Source: Streptomyces sp. CB02261
GTDB lineage: Bacteria > Actinomycetota > Actinomycetes > Streptomycetales > Streptomycetaceae
Reading direction: 5' to 3'
Assembly (NCBI RefSeq): GCF_001905665.1
Contig: NZ_LIVX01000014.1
Span: 114,996-178,995, forward strand
DNA: 64,000 nucleotides
A model generated the notes under the pieces. That model worked only from the letters and a program-made list of their open reading frames with translations. It ran no database searches and was not told the DNA's origin. This document shows positions 25,201-32,610 of this stretch, in pieces. Each line of letters starts with the position of its first letter. The stretch's first letter is position 1. A program made the translations under genes and the position numbers.

Positions 25201-26289
25201 TCAGTTCGGGCGGAGGGACCAGCCGCGCTCCTGGAGGGCCGCGCCCAGCGCCGGCGCGGCCGACGGTTCCACCATCAGCTGCACGAGCCCCGCCTGCTGC
25301 CCCGTCGCGTGCTCGATGCGGACGTCCTCGATGTTGACCCCCGCACGCCCCGCGTCCGCGAAGATGCGGGCGAGCTCGCCCGGCTGGTCGCTGATGAGGA
25401 CGGCGACGGTCTCGTACGCGGTGGGCGCGGCACCGTGCTTGCCGGGGACCCGGGAGCGCCCGGCGTTGCCGCGGCGCAGGACGTCCTCGACGCCCGAGGC
25501 GCCGTCACGGCGCTCGTCCTCGTCGGCGGACTGCAGGGAGCGCAGGGCGCGCACGGTCTCGTCGAGGTCGGCGGCGACGCCGGAGAGGACGTCGGCGACG
25601 GGGCCGGGGTTGGCGGAGAGGATCTCGATCCACATGCGGGGATCTGAGGCCGCGATCCGGGTGACGTCCCGGATGCCCTGCCCGCAGAGGCGTACGGCCG
25701 ACTCGTCGGCCTCCTCCAGGCGCGCGGCGACCATGGAGGACACGAGCTGCGGGGTGTGGGAGACCAGGGCGACGGCCCGGTCGTGGGCGTCGGCGTCCAT
25801 GACGACGGGCACGGCCCGGCAGAGGGCGACGAGCTCCAGGGCGAGGTTCAGGACCTCGGTGTCGGTGTCCCGGGTCGGGGTGAGGACCCAGGGCCGGCCC
25901 TCGAAGAGGTCGGCGGTCGCCGCGAGCGGGCCCGAGCGTTCCTTGCCGGACATGGGGTGCGTACCGATGTACGCGGTGAGGTCGAGGCCCAGCGCCTCCA
26001 GCTCCCGCTTGGGGCCGCCCTTGACGCTGGCCACGTCCAGGTAGCCGCGGGCGGCACCGGCCGCCATGGCCTCGGCGAGGGTGCCGGCCACGTGCGCCGG
26101 GGGTACGGCGACGATCGCGAGGTCGACGGGGCCCTCGGGCTTCTCGTCGGTGCCCGCGCCGAGCGCGGCGGCCGTCCGGGCCCGCGCCGGGTCGTGGTCG
26201 CGCAGGTGGACGGTGACGCCCCGGCCCGCGAGGGCGAGCGCGGCGGAGGTGCCGATCAGTCCGGTTCCGATGACGAGCGCTGTTCTCAC
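25201..26289 (-). CDS. tyrA: Prephenate dehydrogenase with ACT domain
   Basis: A 362-aa enzyme converting prephenate to 4-hydroxyphenylpyruvate for tyrosine synthesis. The NAD(P)-binding fold begins VIGTGLIGTSAALAL, the catalytic region includes THPMSGKERSGP and SHTPQLVSSMVA (with the conserved His), and a C-terminal ACT regulatory domain is seen at VAVLISDQPGELARIFADAG. The ACT domain suggests feedback control by an amino acid. GTG 26289 overlaps the aroH stop (GTGA), so it is coupled to chorismate mutase, the previous step. Confidence 0.95.
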   Translation of the reverse strand: MRTALVIGTGLIGTSAALALAGRGVTVHLRDHDPARARTAAALGAGTDEKPEGPVDLAIVAVPPAHVAGTLAEAMAAGAARGYLDVASVKGGPKRELEALGLDLTAYIGTHPMSGKERSGPLAATADLFEGRPWVLTPTRDTDTEVLNLALELVALCRAVPVVMDADAHDRAVALVSHTPQLVSSMVAARLEEADESAVRLCGQGIRDVTRIAASDPRMWIEILSANPGPVADVLSGVAADLDETVRALRSLQSADEDERRDGASGVEDVLRRGNAGRSRVPGKHGAAPTAYETVAVLISDQPGELARIFADAGRAGVNIEDVRIEHATGQQAGLVQLMVEPSAAPALGAALQERGWSLRPN

Positions 26290-26654
26290 TGGGCGATGTC
26301 CTTGCGCAGGGCGGCCGCGGCGCCGAGGTAGACGTGCGCGATCCGGGACTTGGGCAGATCGGTCTCGACGTGGGCGAGGAGCCGGACGACTCTCGGCATC
26401 GCGCCCTCGATGGCGAGCTCCTGTGCGCAGAGCAGGGGTACGTCGGCCATGCCGATCCCGATGCCCCGGGCCGCGGCGGCCGGGAAGTCGCTGTGGAGGT
26501 CGGGCGTGGCCGTGAACCAGATGCTGATCAGGTCGTCGGCGGTGAGGTCGTTGCGCGCGAGGACGGCGGTGAGCAGTTCCTCGACCTGCTCGCGCATGTG
26601 CCCGGCCTCGTCCCGCTCCAGCTGGACGGCTCCTCGGACCGCTCGTACCGCCAC
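26286..26654 (-). CDS. aroH: Chorismate mutase, AroH class
   Basis: A 122-aa monofunctional chorismate mutase of the trimeric AroH fold, making prephenate from chorismate. Recognisable blocks are RAVRGAVQLERDEAGHM at the N-terminus, NDLTADDLISIWFTATPDL in the middle and AHVYLGAAAALRKDI at the end, with the active-site Arg (RGAVQLE region) and VPLLCAQELAIEGAMPR. It heads the operon aroH-tyrA. Start GTG 26654. Confidence 0.94.
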   Translation of the reverse strand: MAVRAVRGAVQLERDEAGHMREQVEELLTAVLARNDLTADDLISIWFTATPDLHSDFPAAAARGIGIGMADVPLLCAQELAIEGAMPRVVRLLAHVETDLPKSRIAHVYLGAAAALRKDIAQ

Positions 26655-26947
26655 GTCGTGCTCCTTCGCCTGCGTCAGTGCTCCGTTCAGCCTAGTCAGC
26701 GGCGGGGGCGGCGCGTCTCGGCGGCCCGCCCTCCGAGACGGGGGACGGGCCGCCCCGGCGGGGGCCCGGGGGCGGTCGGATGCCGCTGCCGGCGGGTGAT
26801 GCGCGCGAGGGAGCCCTCGACGTCACCCGGGCCGGGGTGCTCCGCCACTCGGGGTAAGGGCGGGGGCGGACCGCCGTGCGGGGGAGCCCGACGCCGTGTC
26901 CAGGCGTGTTGCGGGACCGGGGGGCGGCGCACGGCCAAGCTGGCGGC

Positions 26948-27445
26948 ATGACTTCACGCGCCACCCCTCGCCGTACCGTCCTGCTCGCCGCGGCGGCCCT
27001 GACGACGGGCTGCGGCTCGGACGACGGGGGCGACGGTACGAGCACCGGCGCGCCGGCCACGCCGGGCGCCCCGGACACCGCGTCTCCCCCGGCGGACGCC
27101 TCCCCTTCCGCGGCCTCGCCCTCCCCCGCCTCCCCCTCCGCCGAGGCCACGGCGACCGGCGCCCCGCTGGCCGAGTCCTCCGCGATCCCGGTCGGCGGCG
27201 GCACGGTCTTCGCGAAGGAGAAGGTGGTCGTCACCCAGCCCGTGGCCGGGGAGTTCAAGGCGTTCTCCGCGATCTGCACGCATCAGGGCTGCACGGTGAA
27301 CAAGGTCGCGGACGGCACGATCGACTGTCCCTGCCACGGCTCGAAGTTCCGTATCGCGGACGGTTCGGTGGCGAAGGGGCCCGCCACCCGCCCGCTCCCG
27401 CCGAAGCGGATCACCGTCTCGGGGGACTCGATCACCCTCGCGTAG
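26948..27445 (+). CDS. Rieske 2Fe-2S lipoprotein, Tat-type signal
   Basis: A 165-aa exported iron-sulfur protein. The N-terminus has a twin-arginine-like PRRTVLLAAAALTTGC with a lipobox Cys, which suits folded, cofactor-loaded export. A long disordered A/P/S/T linker (residues ~25-80) follows. The C-terminal Rieske domain binds a 2Fe-2S cluster through CTHQGC and CPCHGSKF (two Cys plus His each). It is not next to any cytochrome bc gene, so it is a stand-alone electron carrier of unknown partner. The stop codon is 10 nt before the next gene. Confidence 0.93.
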   Translation: MTSRATPRRTVLLAAAALTTGCGSDDGGDGTSTGAPATPGAPDTASPPADASPSAASPSPASPSAEATATGAPLAESSAIPVGGGTVFAKEKVVVTQPVAGEFKAFSAICTHQGCTVNKVADGTIDCPCHGSKFRIADGSVAKGPATRPLPPKRITVSGDSITLA

Positions 27446-27455
27446 CCTGACGCGC

Positions 27456-28145
27456 ATGACTCCGGACGAGCTGGTGCGCGACCACACGATCTACTCCTGC
27501 GTCATGGGGTCGCGCGCCTTCGGCCTCGCGACCGAGGGCAGCGACACGGACGTCCGGGGCGTGTATCTCGCCCCGACGCCGCTGTTCTGGCACTTCGAGA
27601 AGCCTCCCGCGCATGTGGAGGGGCCCTCGGAGGAGCAGTTCAGCTGGGAGCTGGAACGATTCTGCGAGCTGGCCCTGCGCAACAACCCGAACGTCCTGGA
27701 GTGCCTCCACTCCCCGCTGGTCGAGCACGTCGACGACCTCGGCCGCGAACTGCTCTCGCTGCGCGGGGCGTTCCTGTCCCGCCAGGCGCACCAGACCTTC
27801 GTGCGGTACGCGGGCGGCCAGCGCCGCAAGCTCGACGCGGACGTCCGCCAGTACGGCCACCCGCGCTGGAAGCACGCCATGCACCTGCTGCGGCTCCTGA
27901 CGAGCTGCCGCGACCTGCTGCGCTCGGGCGAGCTGCGCATCGACGTCGGCGAGGAGCGCGACCGGCTGCTCGCGGTCAAGCGCGGTGAGCTGTCCTGGTC
28001 CGAGGTCGAGTCCTGGATGGACCGCCTCCAGGAGGAGGCCGACCGCGCCCACGACACGACCCCGCTCCCGGCCGCGCCGGACCACGCGCGCGTACAGGAC
28101 TTCCTGATCCGCGCCCGCCGGGCCTCTGCCTTCGACACGGTCTGA
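27456..28145 (+). CDS. Predicted nucleotidyltransferase (YcgL/RlaP-like)
   Basis: A 229-aa protein with a polymerase-beta-type nucleotidyltransferase head: GSRAFGLATEGSDTDVRG (residues 18-35) has the GS motif and the metal-binding D-x-D. The helical rest (SWELERFCELALRNNPNVLE, HQTFVRYAGGQRRKL) matches the predicted nucleotidyltransferase group that includes B. subtilis YcgL. What nucleotide it transfers and to what is unknown. A TAGCCT hexamer 6 nt before the ATG and the absence of a Shine-Dalgarno allow a leaderless mRNA. It faces tail-to-tail a paralog at 28197-28967. Confidence 0.85.
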   Translation: MTPDELVRDHTIYSCVMGSRAFGLATEGSDTDVRGVYLAPTPLFWHFEKPPAHVEGPSEEQFSWELERFCELALRNNPNVLECLHSPLVEHVDDLGRELLSLRGAFLSRQAHQTFVRYAGGQRRKLDADVRQYGHPRWKHAMHLLRLLTSCRDLLRSGELRIDVGEERDRLLAVKRGELSWSEVESWMDRLQEEADRAHDTTPLPAAPDHARVQDFLIRARRASAFDTV

Positions 28146-28196
28146 CCGAGCCTCCGCGCTCGCCCCGGCCTTCGACACGGTCCGGCCGGGCGTCCG

Positions 28197-28967
28197 CTAG
28201 CGGGCGTCGAGGCGGACCCGTACGACGAGGTCGTGCAGCAGGTCGTGGGCGCGCTCCGCCGACTCCGCGAGCCCGGACGCGGCCTGGGCCTCGTCGAGGA
28301 CCGCGTGCAGGGCCTCCGTCTCGGCCCGTACGTCCTCGACCGGCACCTCCGCGGGCCCGTGCTCGGCCGCCGCCTTCGCCGCCACGAGGTCGGGCAGCCG
28401 CGCGGGTGCCTCGGCCACCTCCCCGACCAGGGTCGGCAGATGGGCCTGCACCTCTCCCGCACGCATCAGATGGATGCCGGTGAGCAGTGCCCGGTAGGTG
28501 TACAGGAGCGGCTTCAGCTCTCCGCTGCTCTCGAAGAGCCGCCACTGCGTCCCGGCGAAGCCCCGGTAGTGGTGGGCGTGGTGCCGGGTGAGCACCTCGG
28601 GCACGAGGGAGACCAGCTCGGCGTGGGTCTCCGTGGTGTGGGCGACGAGCGGAGAGGTGAGCTGCTCCAGGACGTAGCCGTTGCGGCGCAGCATCAGCCG
28701 GGCGAACTTCCGCAGGTCATGGGTGACGAGGTCCATCTCGACCCCGTCGCGGTCCCACATCCGGCTGCGGGTCTCCTCGGGTTCCCGCAGCCCGACCAGG
28801 GCGTCCGCCGGCAGCAGGTGCGCGCCGCGCAGGTCCACGTCCGAGTCGCGGGACGGGAAGCCGTACAGGTGCGCGCCGGAGACGGTCGCGAAGAGCAGGG
28901 GGTCGGGCTGCTCGGCCACGACGGCGCCGAGGTCGGCGTCGAGCGCGGACTCCAGGGAGAGGGTCAT
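28197..28967 (-). CDS. Predicted nucleotidyltransferase, last gene of NAD operon
   Basis: A 256-aa paralog of the 27456-28145 protein. The catalytic head is VSGAHLYGFPSRDSDVDLRG (residues 29-48), again with GS-like and D-x-D residues, followed by GVEMDLVTHDLRKFARLML with a possible third acidic residue. It starts 3 nt after the stop of the ADP-ribosylglycohydrolase gene, so it belongs to the pnuC-nadR-nrtR operon. That context suggests a link to NAD or ADP-ribose chemistry, such as nucleotide transfer to a protein or RNA end, but no biochemical role is established for this subgroup as far as I know. Confidence 0.85.
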   Translation of the reverse strand: MTLSLESALDADLGAVVAEQPDPLLFATVSGAHLYGFPSRDSDVDLRGAHLLPADALVGLREPEETRSRMWDRDGVEMDLVTHDLRKFARLMLRRNGYVLEQLTSPLVAHTTETHAELVSLVPEVLTRHHAHHYRGFAGTQWRLFESSGELKPLLYTYRALLTGIHLMRAGEVQAHLPTLVGEVAEAPARLPDLVAAKAAAEHGPAEVPVEDVRAETEALHAVLDEAQAASGLAESAERAHDLLHDLVVRVRLDAR

Positions 28968-28970
28968 GGC

Positions 28971-30002
28971 TCAAGAGTCCCAGAGCGCTCCGAGGGTCAG
29001 CAGGTCGCTCCGGTACTCGATGCGCTCCTCCCATTCCTTGGGCCAGGCGTCGGCACCGAGGTGGGCCCCGGCGAAGGCGCCCGCGAGGGCGGCGATCGAG
29101 TCGGAGTCGCCGCGGGTGCAGGCGGCCCTGCGGAGGGCGGTGAGGGGCTCCCCGGGGAAGAGGAGGAAGCTGAGGAGCCCGGTCGCGAGGGCCTCCTCCG
29201 CGATCCAGCCGTCCCCCGTGTACGTGCAGGGGTCGAGCTCCGGGTCGGCGGTGCGCTGGACGGCGTCGAGGCGCTCCAGGATCGCCAGGCACTCGTCCCA
29301 GCCCCGCTGGACGAAGGAGACGGCGGAGGCGTCCTGGGAGCGGGTCCAGAGGTCGCCGAGCCAGTGCTCGTGGTAGCGGGAGCGGTTCTCGTACGCGTAC
29401 GAGCGCAGCTGTCCGACGAGTCCGGCCGGGTCCACGCCCTGGGCGAGCAGGTACACGGCGCGGGCGGTGAGGTCGGACGCGGCGAGCGCGGTCGGGTGAC
29501 CGTGGGTCAGGGCGGACTGGAGCTGAGCGGCGCCCGCCCGCTGCTCGTCGCTCAGTCCGGGGACGAGCCCGATGGGCGCGACCCGCATGTTGGCACCGCA
29601 GCCCTTGGAGCCGATCTGGGAGGCGTCCTGCCAGGGCGTGTCGAGCATCAGGAGCCGGCAGGCGGTGAGGCAGGTGTTGCCGGGGGCGCGGTTGTTCTCC
29701 GGGGAGCGGTACCAGTCGATGAACCCCTCCCGTACGGGGCCGGCGAGGCGCTCGGGGTCGAGCAGGCCGCGGTCCATGGCGGTGCGGATGCCCCGGGCGA
29801 AGGCGAGGGTCATCTGGGTGTCGTCGGTGACGTACGCCGTGCCTCCCGTGACGGGCAGCGCCATCTCCCGCCAGGGCCCGGCCTTCGCGAGGATCGACGG
29901 CACATCGTTGAACTCGGTCGGGAAGCCCAGCGCGTCGCCGAGCGCGAGCCCCATCAGGGAGCCGGTCGCGGCCTGCTTGGTCGCGGTGCGTGTGTGGTTC
30001 AC
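28971..30002 (-). CDS. ADP-ribosylglycohydrolase family protein
   Basis: A 343-aa enzyme of the DraG/ARH family, which removes ADP-ribose from macromolecules using two Mg ions. Metal-binding motifs are visible: GLALGDALGFPTEF near the N-terminus, YVTDDTQMTLAFARG (TDDTQ) and TRGDSDSIAALAGAFAGA (GDSDS). The GTG start at 30002 overlaps the stop of the Nudix regulator gene (GTGA). It is the fourth gene of the NAD operon; recycling ADP-ribose is a logical fit with NAD salvage. The upstream open frame is a shadow of nrtR. Confidence 0.92.
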   Translation of the reverse strand: MNHTRTATKQAATGSLMGLALGDALGFPTEFNDVPSILAKAGPWREMALPVTGGTAYVTDDTQMTLAFARGIRTAMDRGLLDPERLAGPVREGFIDWYRSPENNRAPGNTCLTACRLLMLDTPWQDASQIGSKGCGANMRVAPIGLVPGLSDEQRAGAAQLQSALTHGHPTALAASDLTARAVYLLAQGVDPAGLVGQLRSYAYENRSRYHEHWLGDLWTRSQDASAVSFVQRGWDECLAILERLDAVQRTADPELDPCTYTGDGWIAEEALATGLLSFLLFPGEPLTALRRAACTRGDSDSIAALAGAFAGAHLGADAWPKEWEERIEYRSDLLTLGALWDS

Positions 30003-30736
30003 GAGGATCGTCCTTCCGGTCGCAGGAGGGGCGGGTGGAGGGCCGTGGCCTCGCCCGCCCGGTAGAGAGCGGCCGGTTTCCCCCGTCCGCCGGTGAGGCG
30101 CGGAGGTCCTTCCACGGCCTGGACGAAGCCGGGCGTGGTGAGGACCTTGCGCCGGAAGTTGGGGCGGTCGAGTTCGACGCCCCAGACCGTCTCGTAGACC
30201 TGCCGCAGCTCGCCGAGGGTGAACTCGGGCGGGCAGAAGGCGGTCGCGAGGCAGGTGTACTCCAGTTTGGCGCCGACCCGTTCGTGGGCGTCGGCGAGGA
30301 TCCGGTCGTGGTCGAAGGCGAGGTCCCGGACGGTGTCGTACGGCAGCCACCGCGCCTGGGCCGCGTCGCCGCCACCGCGCGGCTCGGGTGGGTCGGGGAC
30401 GAGCGCGGTGAAGGCGACGGAGACGACGCGCATCCTCGGGTCGCGGTCCGGCTCGCTGTAGGTGCGGAGCTGTTCGAGGTGGAGCCCGGCGACGGTGGCC
30501 TCGGACAGGCCGGTCTCCTCGACGAGTTCGCGCCGGGCGGCCCGCTCGGCGGACTCGCGGGGCAGCACGAATCCGCCGGGGAGCGCCCAGGATCCGGCGT
30601 ACGGCTCCTGGCCGCGCTCGACGAGCAGGACGTGGAGGCGCTCCTCGCGGACGGTGAGGACGGCGAGGTCGGCGGTGACGGCGAAGGGTTCGAAGGCGCG
30701 CGGGTCGTAGCCCTCGGGCAGCCGGTGGCCGGTCAT
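29999..30736 (-). CDS. nrtR: NrtR-type Nudix regulator of NAD metabolism
   Basis: A 245-aa protein with an N-terminal Nudix domain and a C-terminal winged-helix region (TLGELRQVYETVWGVELDR and NFRRKVL are typical NrtR). The Nudix box is complete, G-x5-E-x7-REL-x-EE-x-GL within GGFVLPRESAERAARRELVEE, so hydrolase activity may persist, although many NrtR proteins only bind ADP-ribose-like ligands. In the family, it represses NAD biosynthesis genes and is released by NAD-derived metabolites. It overlaps nadR (ATGA) and the downstream gene (GTGA). The candidate operator is the inverted repeat at 32478-32490. Confidence 0.88.
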   Translation of the reverse strand: MTGHRLPEGYDPRAFEPFAVTADLAVLTVREERLHVLLVERGQEPYAGSWALPGGFVLPRESAERAARRELVEETGLSEATVAGLHLEQLRTYSEPDRDPRMRVVSVAFTALVPDPPEPRGGGDAAQARWLPYDTVRDLAFDHDRILADAHERVGAKLEYTCLATAFCPPEFTLGELRQVYETVWGVELDRPNFRRKVLTTPGFVQAVEGPPRLTGGRGKPAALYRAGEATALHPPLLRPEGRSS

Positions 30737-31812
30737 CGGCGCTCCGGCAGGGGGTCGGTGAGGTGCCAGCCCTCGGCGAGCAGCGCGTCCACGGCGGCGA
30801 CGGCGGCCGCGAGCCGCTCCTCGTGGGGTCCGCTGAGGACGGCGGTGCGGCGGCCGGTGTGGGCGAGCTGGGTGAGGAAGCGGGCGGTCATCCAGGGCCT
30901 CAGGTGTTCCCCGTCGCGCAGTCCGTCGTCCTCGAAGTCGACGCCCCGGTGGTCGGTGAGCAGCCAGAGGTGCTGCCGGCCGAGGGCGGCGACCTCGCCG
31001 GTGGCGGGGCTCGCGGTGCCCATGTACCGCTCGTGCCAGATGGTGGTGGCGAAGGCGTCGGTGTCGCAGAAGAGGACGGGCGAGCCGTCGCGGGCGGCCT
31101 CCTCCTCCAGTTCGGCCTGGCGCTGGGCGATGACGGGGAAGTCGGAGGAGTGGAAGGCGACGTCGGCCCAGGTGGCGCCGGGGTGTTCGGCGCGGAGTTC
31201 GGCGAGCTTGAGTTCGCTGTACTCGCGGCCGTACTCCGGTACGTACCGGGTACGGGCCCAGACGCCACCGCGCCGCCGGTAGTGGTCGGTCAGGGCGAGG
31301 GCCATCGTGGTGGTGCCGGTGGACTCGGCGCCGAGGACGACGACCCGCCGGGTCAGGGCCGCCCGTACCGGCGCCTTCAGGAAGTCCCAGCAGCCGGCGG
31401 GGTCGGCGCGGACGGCGGTGCCGGAGACGGGGAAGCGGGTGCGCCCGGGGTCGACGCAGACGGATTCGGCGCCGAAGCGGCGGGCGAGTTCCTCCCCGTA
31501 CGGCTCCGAGGTGAAGACGGCGTCGACGGGTTCGCGTACGGCGGACCGGAAGACGGCCATGTGGGCGTCCCACACGTCGGGGTCGTGGAGGTCGACGGGG
31601 ATGTCGTCGACGGCGCCCACGACGAGGGCGTCGGGGTGGATCTCGCGCATCCAGGCGACGCGCTCCTCGAGCGGGACGGACTCGACGGAGGAGGCGCAGA
31701 CGAGGACGGTGAGGCGCTCGCAGCGGGCGAGCGCGGTCTCGACGAGATGGTGATGGCCGGCGTGCGGCGGATAGAACTTGCCGAGGACCAGGCCGTGTCC
31801 GTGGCGCTTCAT
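30733..31812 (-). CDS. nadR: NadR: NMN adenylyltransferase / ribosylnicotinamide kinase
   Basis: A 359-aa bifunctional enzyme. The N-terminal NMN adenylyltransferase has GKFYPPHAGHHHLVETA (GxFxPxHxGH) and VSGTAVRADP (the ISGTxxR equivalent). The C-terminal domain is the nicotinamide riboside kinase, with VVVLGAESTGTTTMAL in place of the usual ESTGKS/T; the P-loop Lys is Thr here. Together they turn imported nicotinamide riboside into NMN and NAD. No helix-turn-helix is present, unlike enterobacterial NadR. ATG 31812 overlaps the pnuC stop (ATGA). The kinase step should be tested in view of the missing Lys. Confidence 0.92.
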   Translation of the reverse strand: MKRHGHGLVLGKFYPPHAGHHHLVETALARCERLTVLVCASSVESVPLEERVAWMREIHPDALVVGAVDDIPVDLHDPDVWDAHMAVFRSAVREPVDAVFTSEPYGEELARRFGAESVCVDPGRTRFPVSGTAVRADPAGCWDFLKAPVRAALTRRVVVLGAESTGTTTMALALTDHYRRRGGVWARTRYVPEYGREYSELKLAELRAEHPGATWADVAFHSSDFPVIAQRQAELEEEAARDGSPVLFCDTDAFATTIWHERYMGTASPATGEVAALGRQHLWLLTDHRGVDFEDDGLRDGEHLRPWMTARFLTQLAHTGRRTAVLSGPHEERLAAAVAAVDALLAEGWHLTDPLPERR

Positions 31813-32462
31813 GCCGCCGCCCCCACCGGGACGGCCCGCCGGGCGTCGAGGTCCTTGGTCCAGCCGCGCAGGCCGAGGACGCAGAGCGTCATGAAGCCGA
31901 CGTACAGCAGGGAGGTCAGGTACAGCTCCTTGTGGGCGTACAGCGGTACGTAGATCACGTCGGCGGCGATCCACAGCCACCAGGACTCCAGACGCTTGCG
32001 GCACTGGCCGTACGTCGCCATGAGGGAGAGCGCGGTCGTCAGGGCGTCCCAGAAGGGGACGGTCGAGTCGGTGGCGCGGTCGAGCAGCAGGGTGAGGGCG
32101 AGGGTCCCCACCACCCCCGCCGTGATCAGCCACGTCCACTCGGTGCGCGTGGTGCGGCGCACCGGGAGGGCGTCGGAGCCTGGTCCACCCCCGTGGGTCC
32201 AGGTCCACCAGCCGTACACGGCGAGGGTGATGAAGACGATCTGGAGGCCGGCGTCGGCGTAGAGCCCCGCCTGCGTGAAGAGCAGGACGAAGAACAGGTT
32301 GTTGGCGATGCCGATCGGCCAGTTCGCGAGGTGCTGGCGGGCGACCAGCCAGACGCAGAGCGCTCCGCTGCCGAAGCCCAGGACCTCGGCCCAGCTGACC
32401 GGGGTGTCCAGGACGGTGAAGAGCGGCTGCTGCAGGGGTTCGAGGATGCTCGCGAGGCTCAC
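31809..32462 (-). CDS. pnuC: Nicotinamide riboside transporter PnuC
   Basis: A ~217-aa membrane protein with about seven hydrophobic segments. PnuC features are present: VLGFGSGALCVWLVARQHLANWPIGIANN (in pieces), YADAGLQIVFITLAVYGWWTW and ESWWLWIAADVIYVPLYAHKELY. It carries nicotinamide riboside into the cell, where NadR traps it. I prefer GTG 32462, which has a perfect AAGGAGG 5 nt upstream, over the ATG at 32483, which lies inside the operator and has no Shine-Dalgarno. First gene of the NAD operon. Confidence 0.93.
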   Translation of the reverse strand: MSLASILEPLQQPLFTVLDTPVSWAEVLGFGSGALCVWLVARQHLANWPIGIANNLFFVLLFTQAGLYADAGLQIVFITLAVYGWWTWTHGGGPGSDALPVRRTTRTEWTWLITAGVVGTLALTLLLDRATDSTVPFWDALTTALSLMATYGQCRKRLESWWLWIAADVIYVPLYAHKELYLTSLLYVGFMTLCVLGLRGWTKDLDARRAVPVGAAA

Positions 32463-32477
32463 GCCCGCCTCCTTAAG

Positions 32478-32517
32478 AGTCATGTTGACTATAAAGGGGG
32501 TCGGGCCCCGGCCACAA
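32478..32517 (-). promoter_or_regulatory. pnuC promoter with probable NrtR operator
   Basis: On the minus strand, TTGTGG (32512-32517) and TATAGT (32488-32493) are spaced by 18 nt, a good promoter. A perfect inverted repeat AGTCA-ACA-TGACT (32478-32490) overlaps the -10 element and ends 3 nt before the Shine-Dalgarno sequence AAGGAGG (32468-32474). A repressor bound here would block RNA polymerase. NrtR, encoded in the operon, is the obvious candidate (inference). Confidence 0.7.
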
Positions 32518-32538
32518 GCCCGAAAAGCGGGGCCGGGG

Positions 32539-32585
32539 AGACGGAGAAGCCCGTGACCGCCGGGCGGTCACGGGCTTCTCCGTCT
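32539..32585. terminator. Strong terminator downstream of the pseudouridine synthase gene
   Basis: A perfect 22-bp stem, 32539-32560 with 32564-32585, and a 3-nt loop. It is 25 nt beyond the stop of the pseudouridine synthase gene (minus strand) and just upstream of the pnuC promoter, insulating the NAD operon. Confidence 0.9.
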
Positions 32586-32610
32586 GTCTCTCGGTCGGTG
32601 GGGCAGAGCC

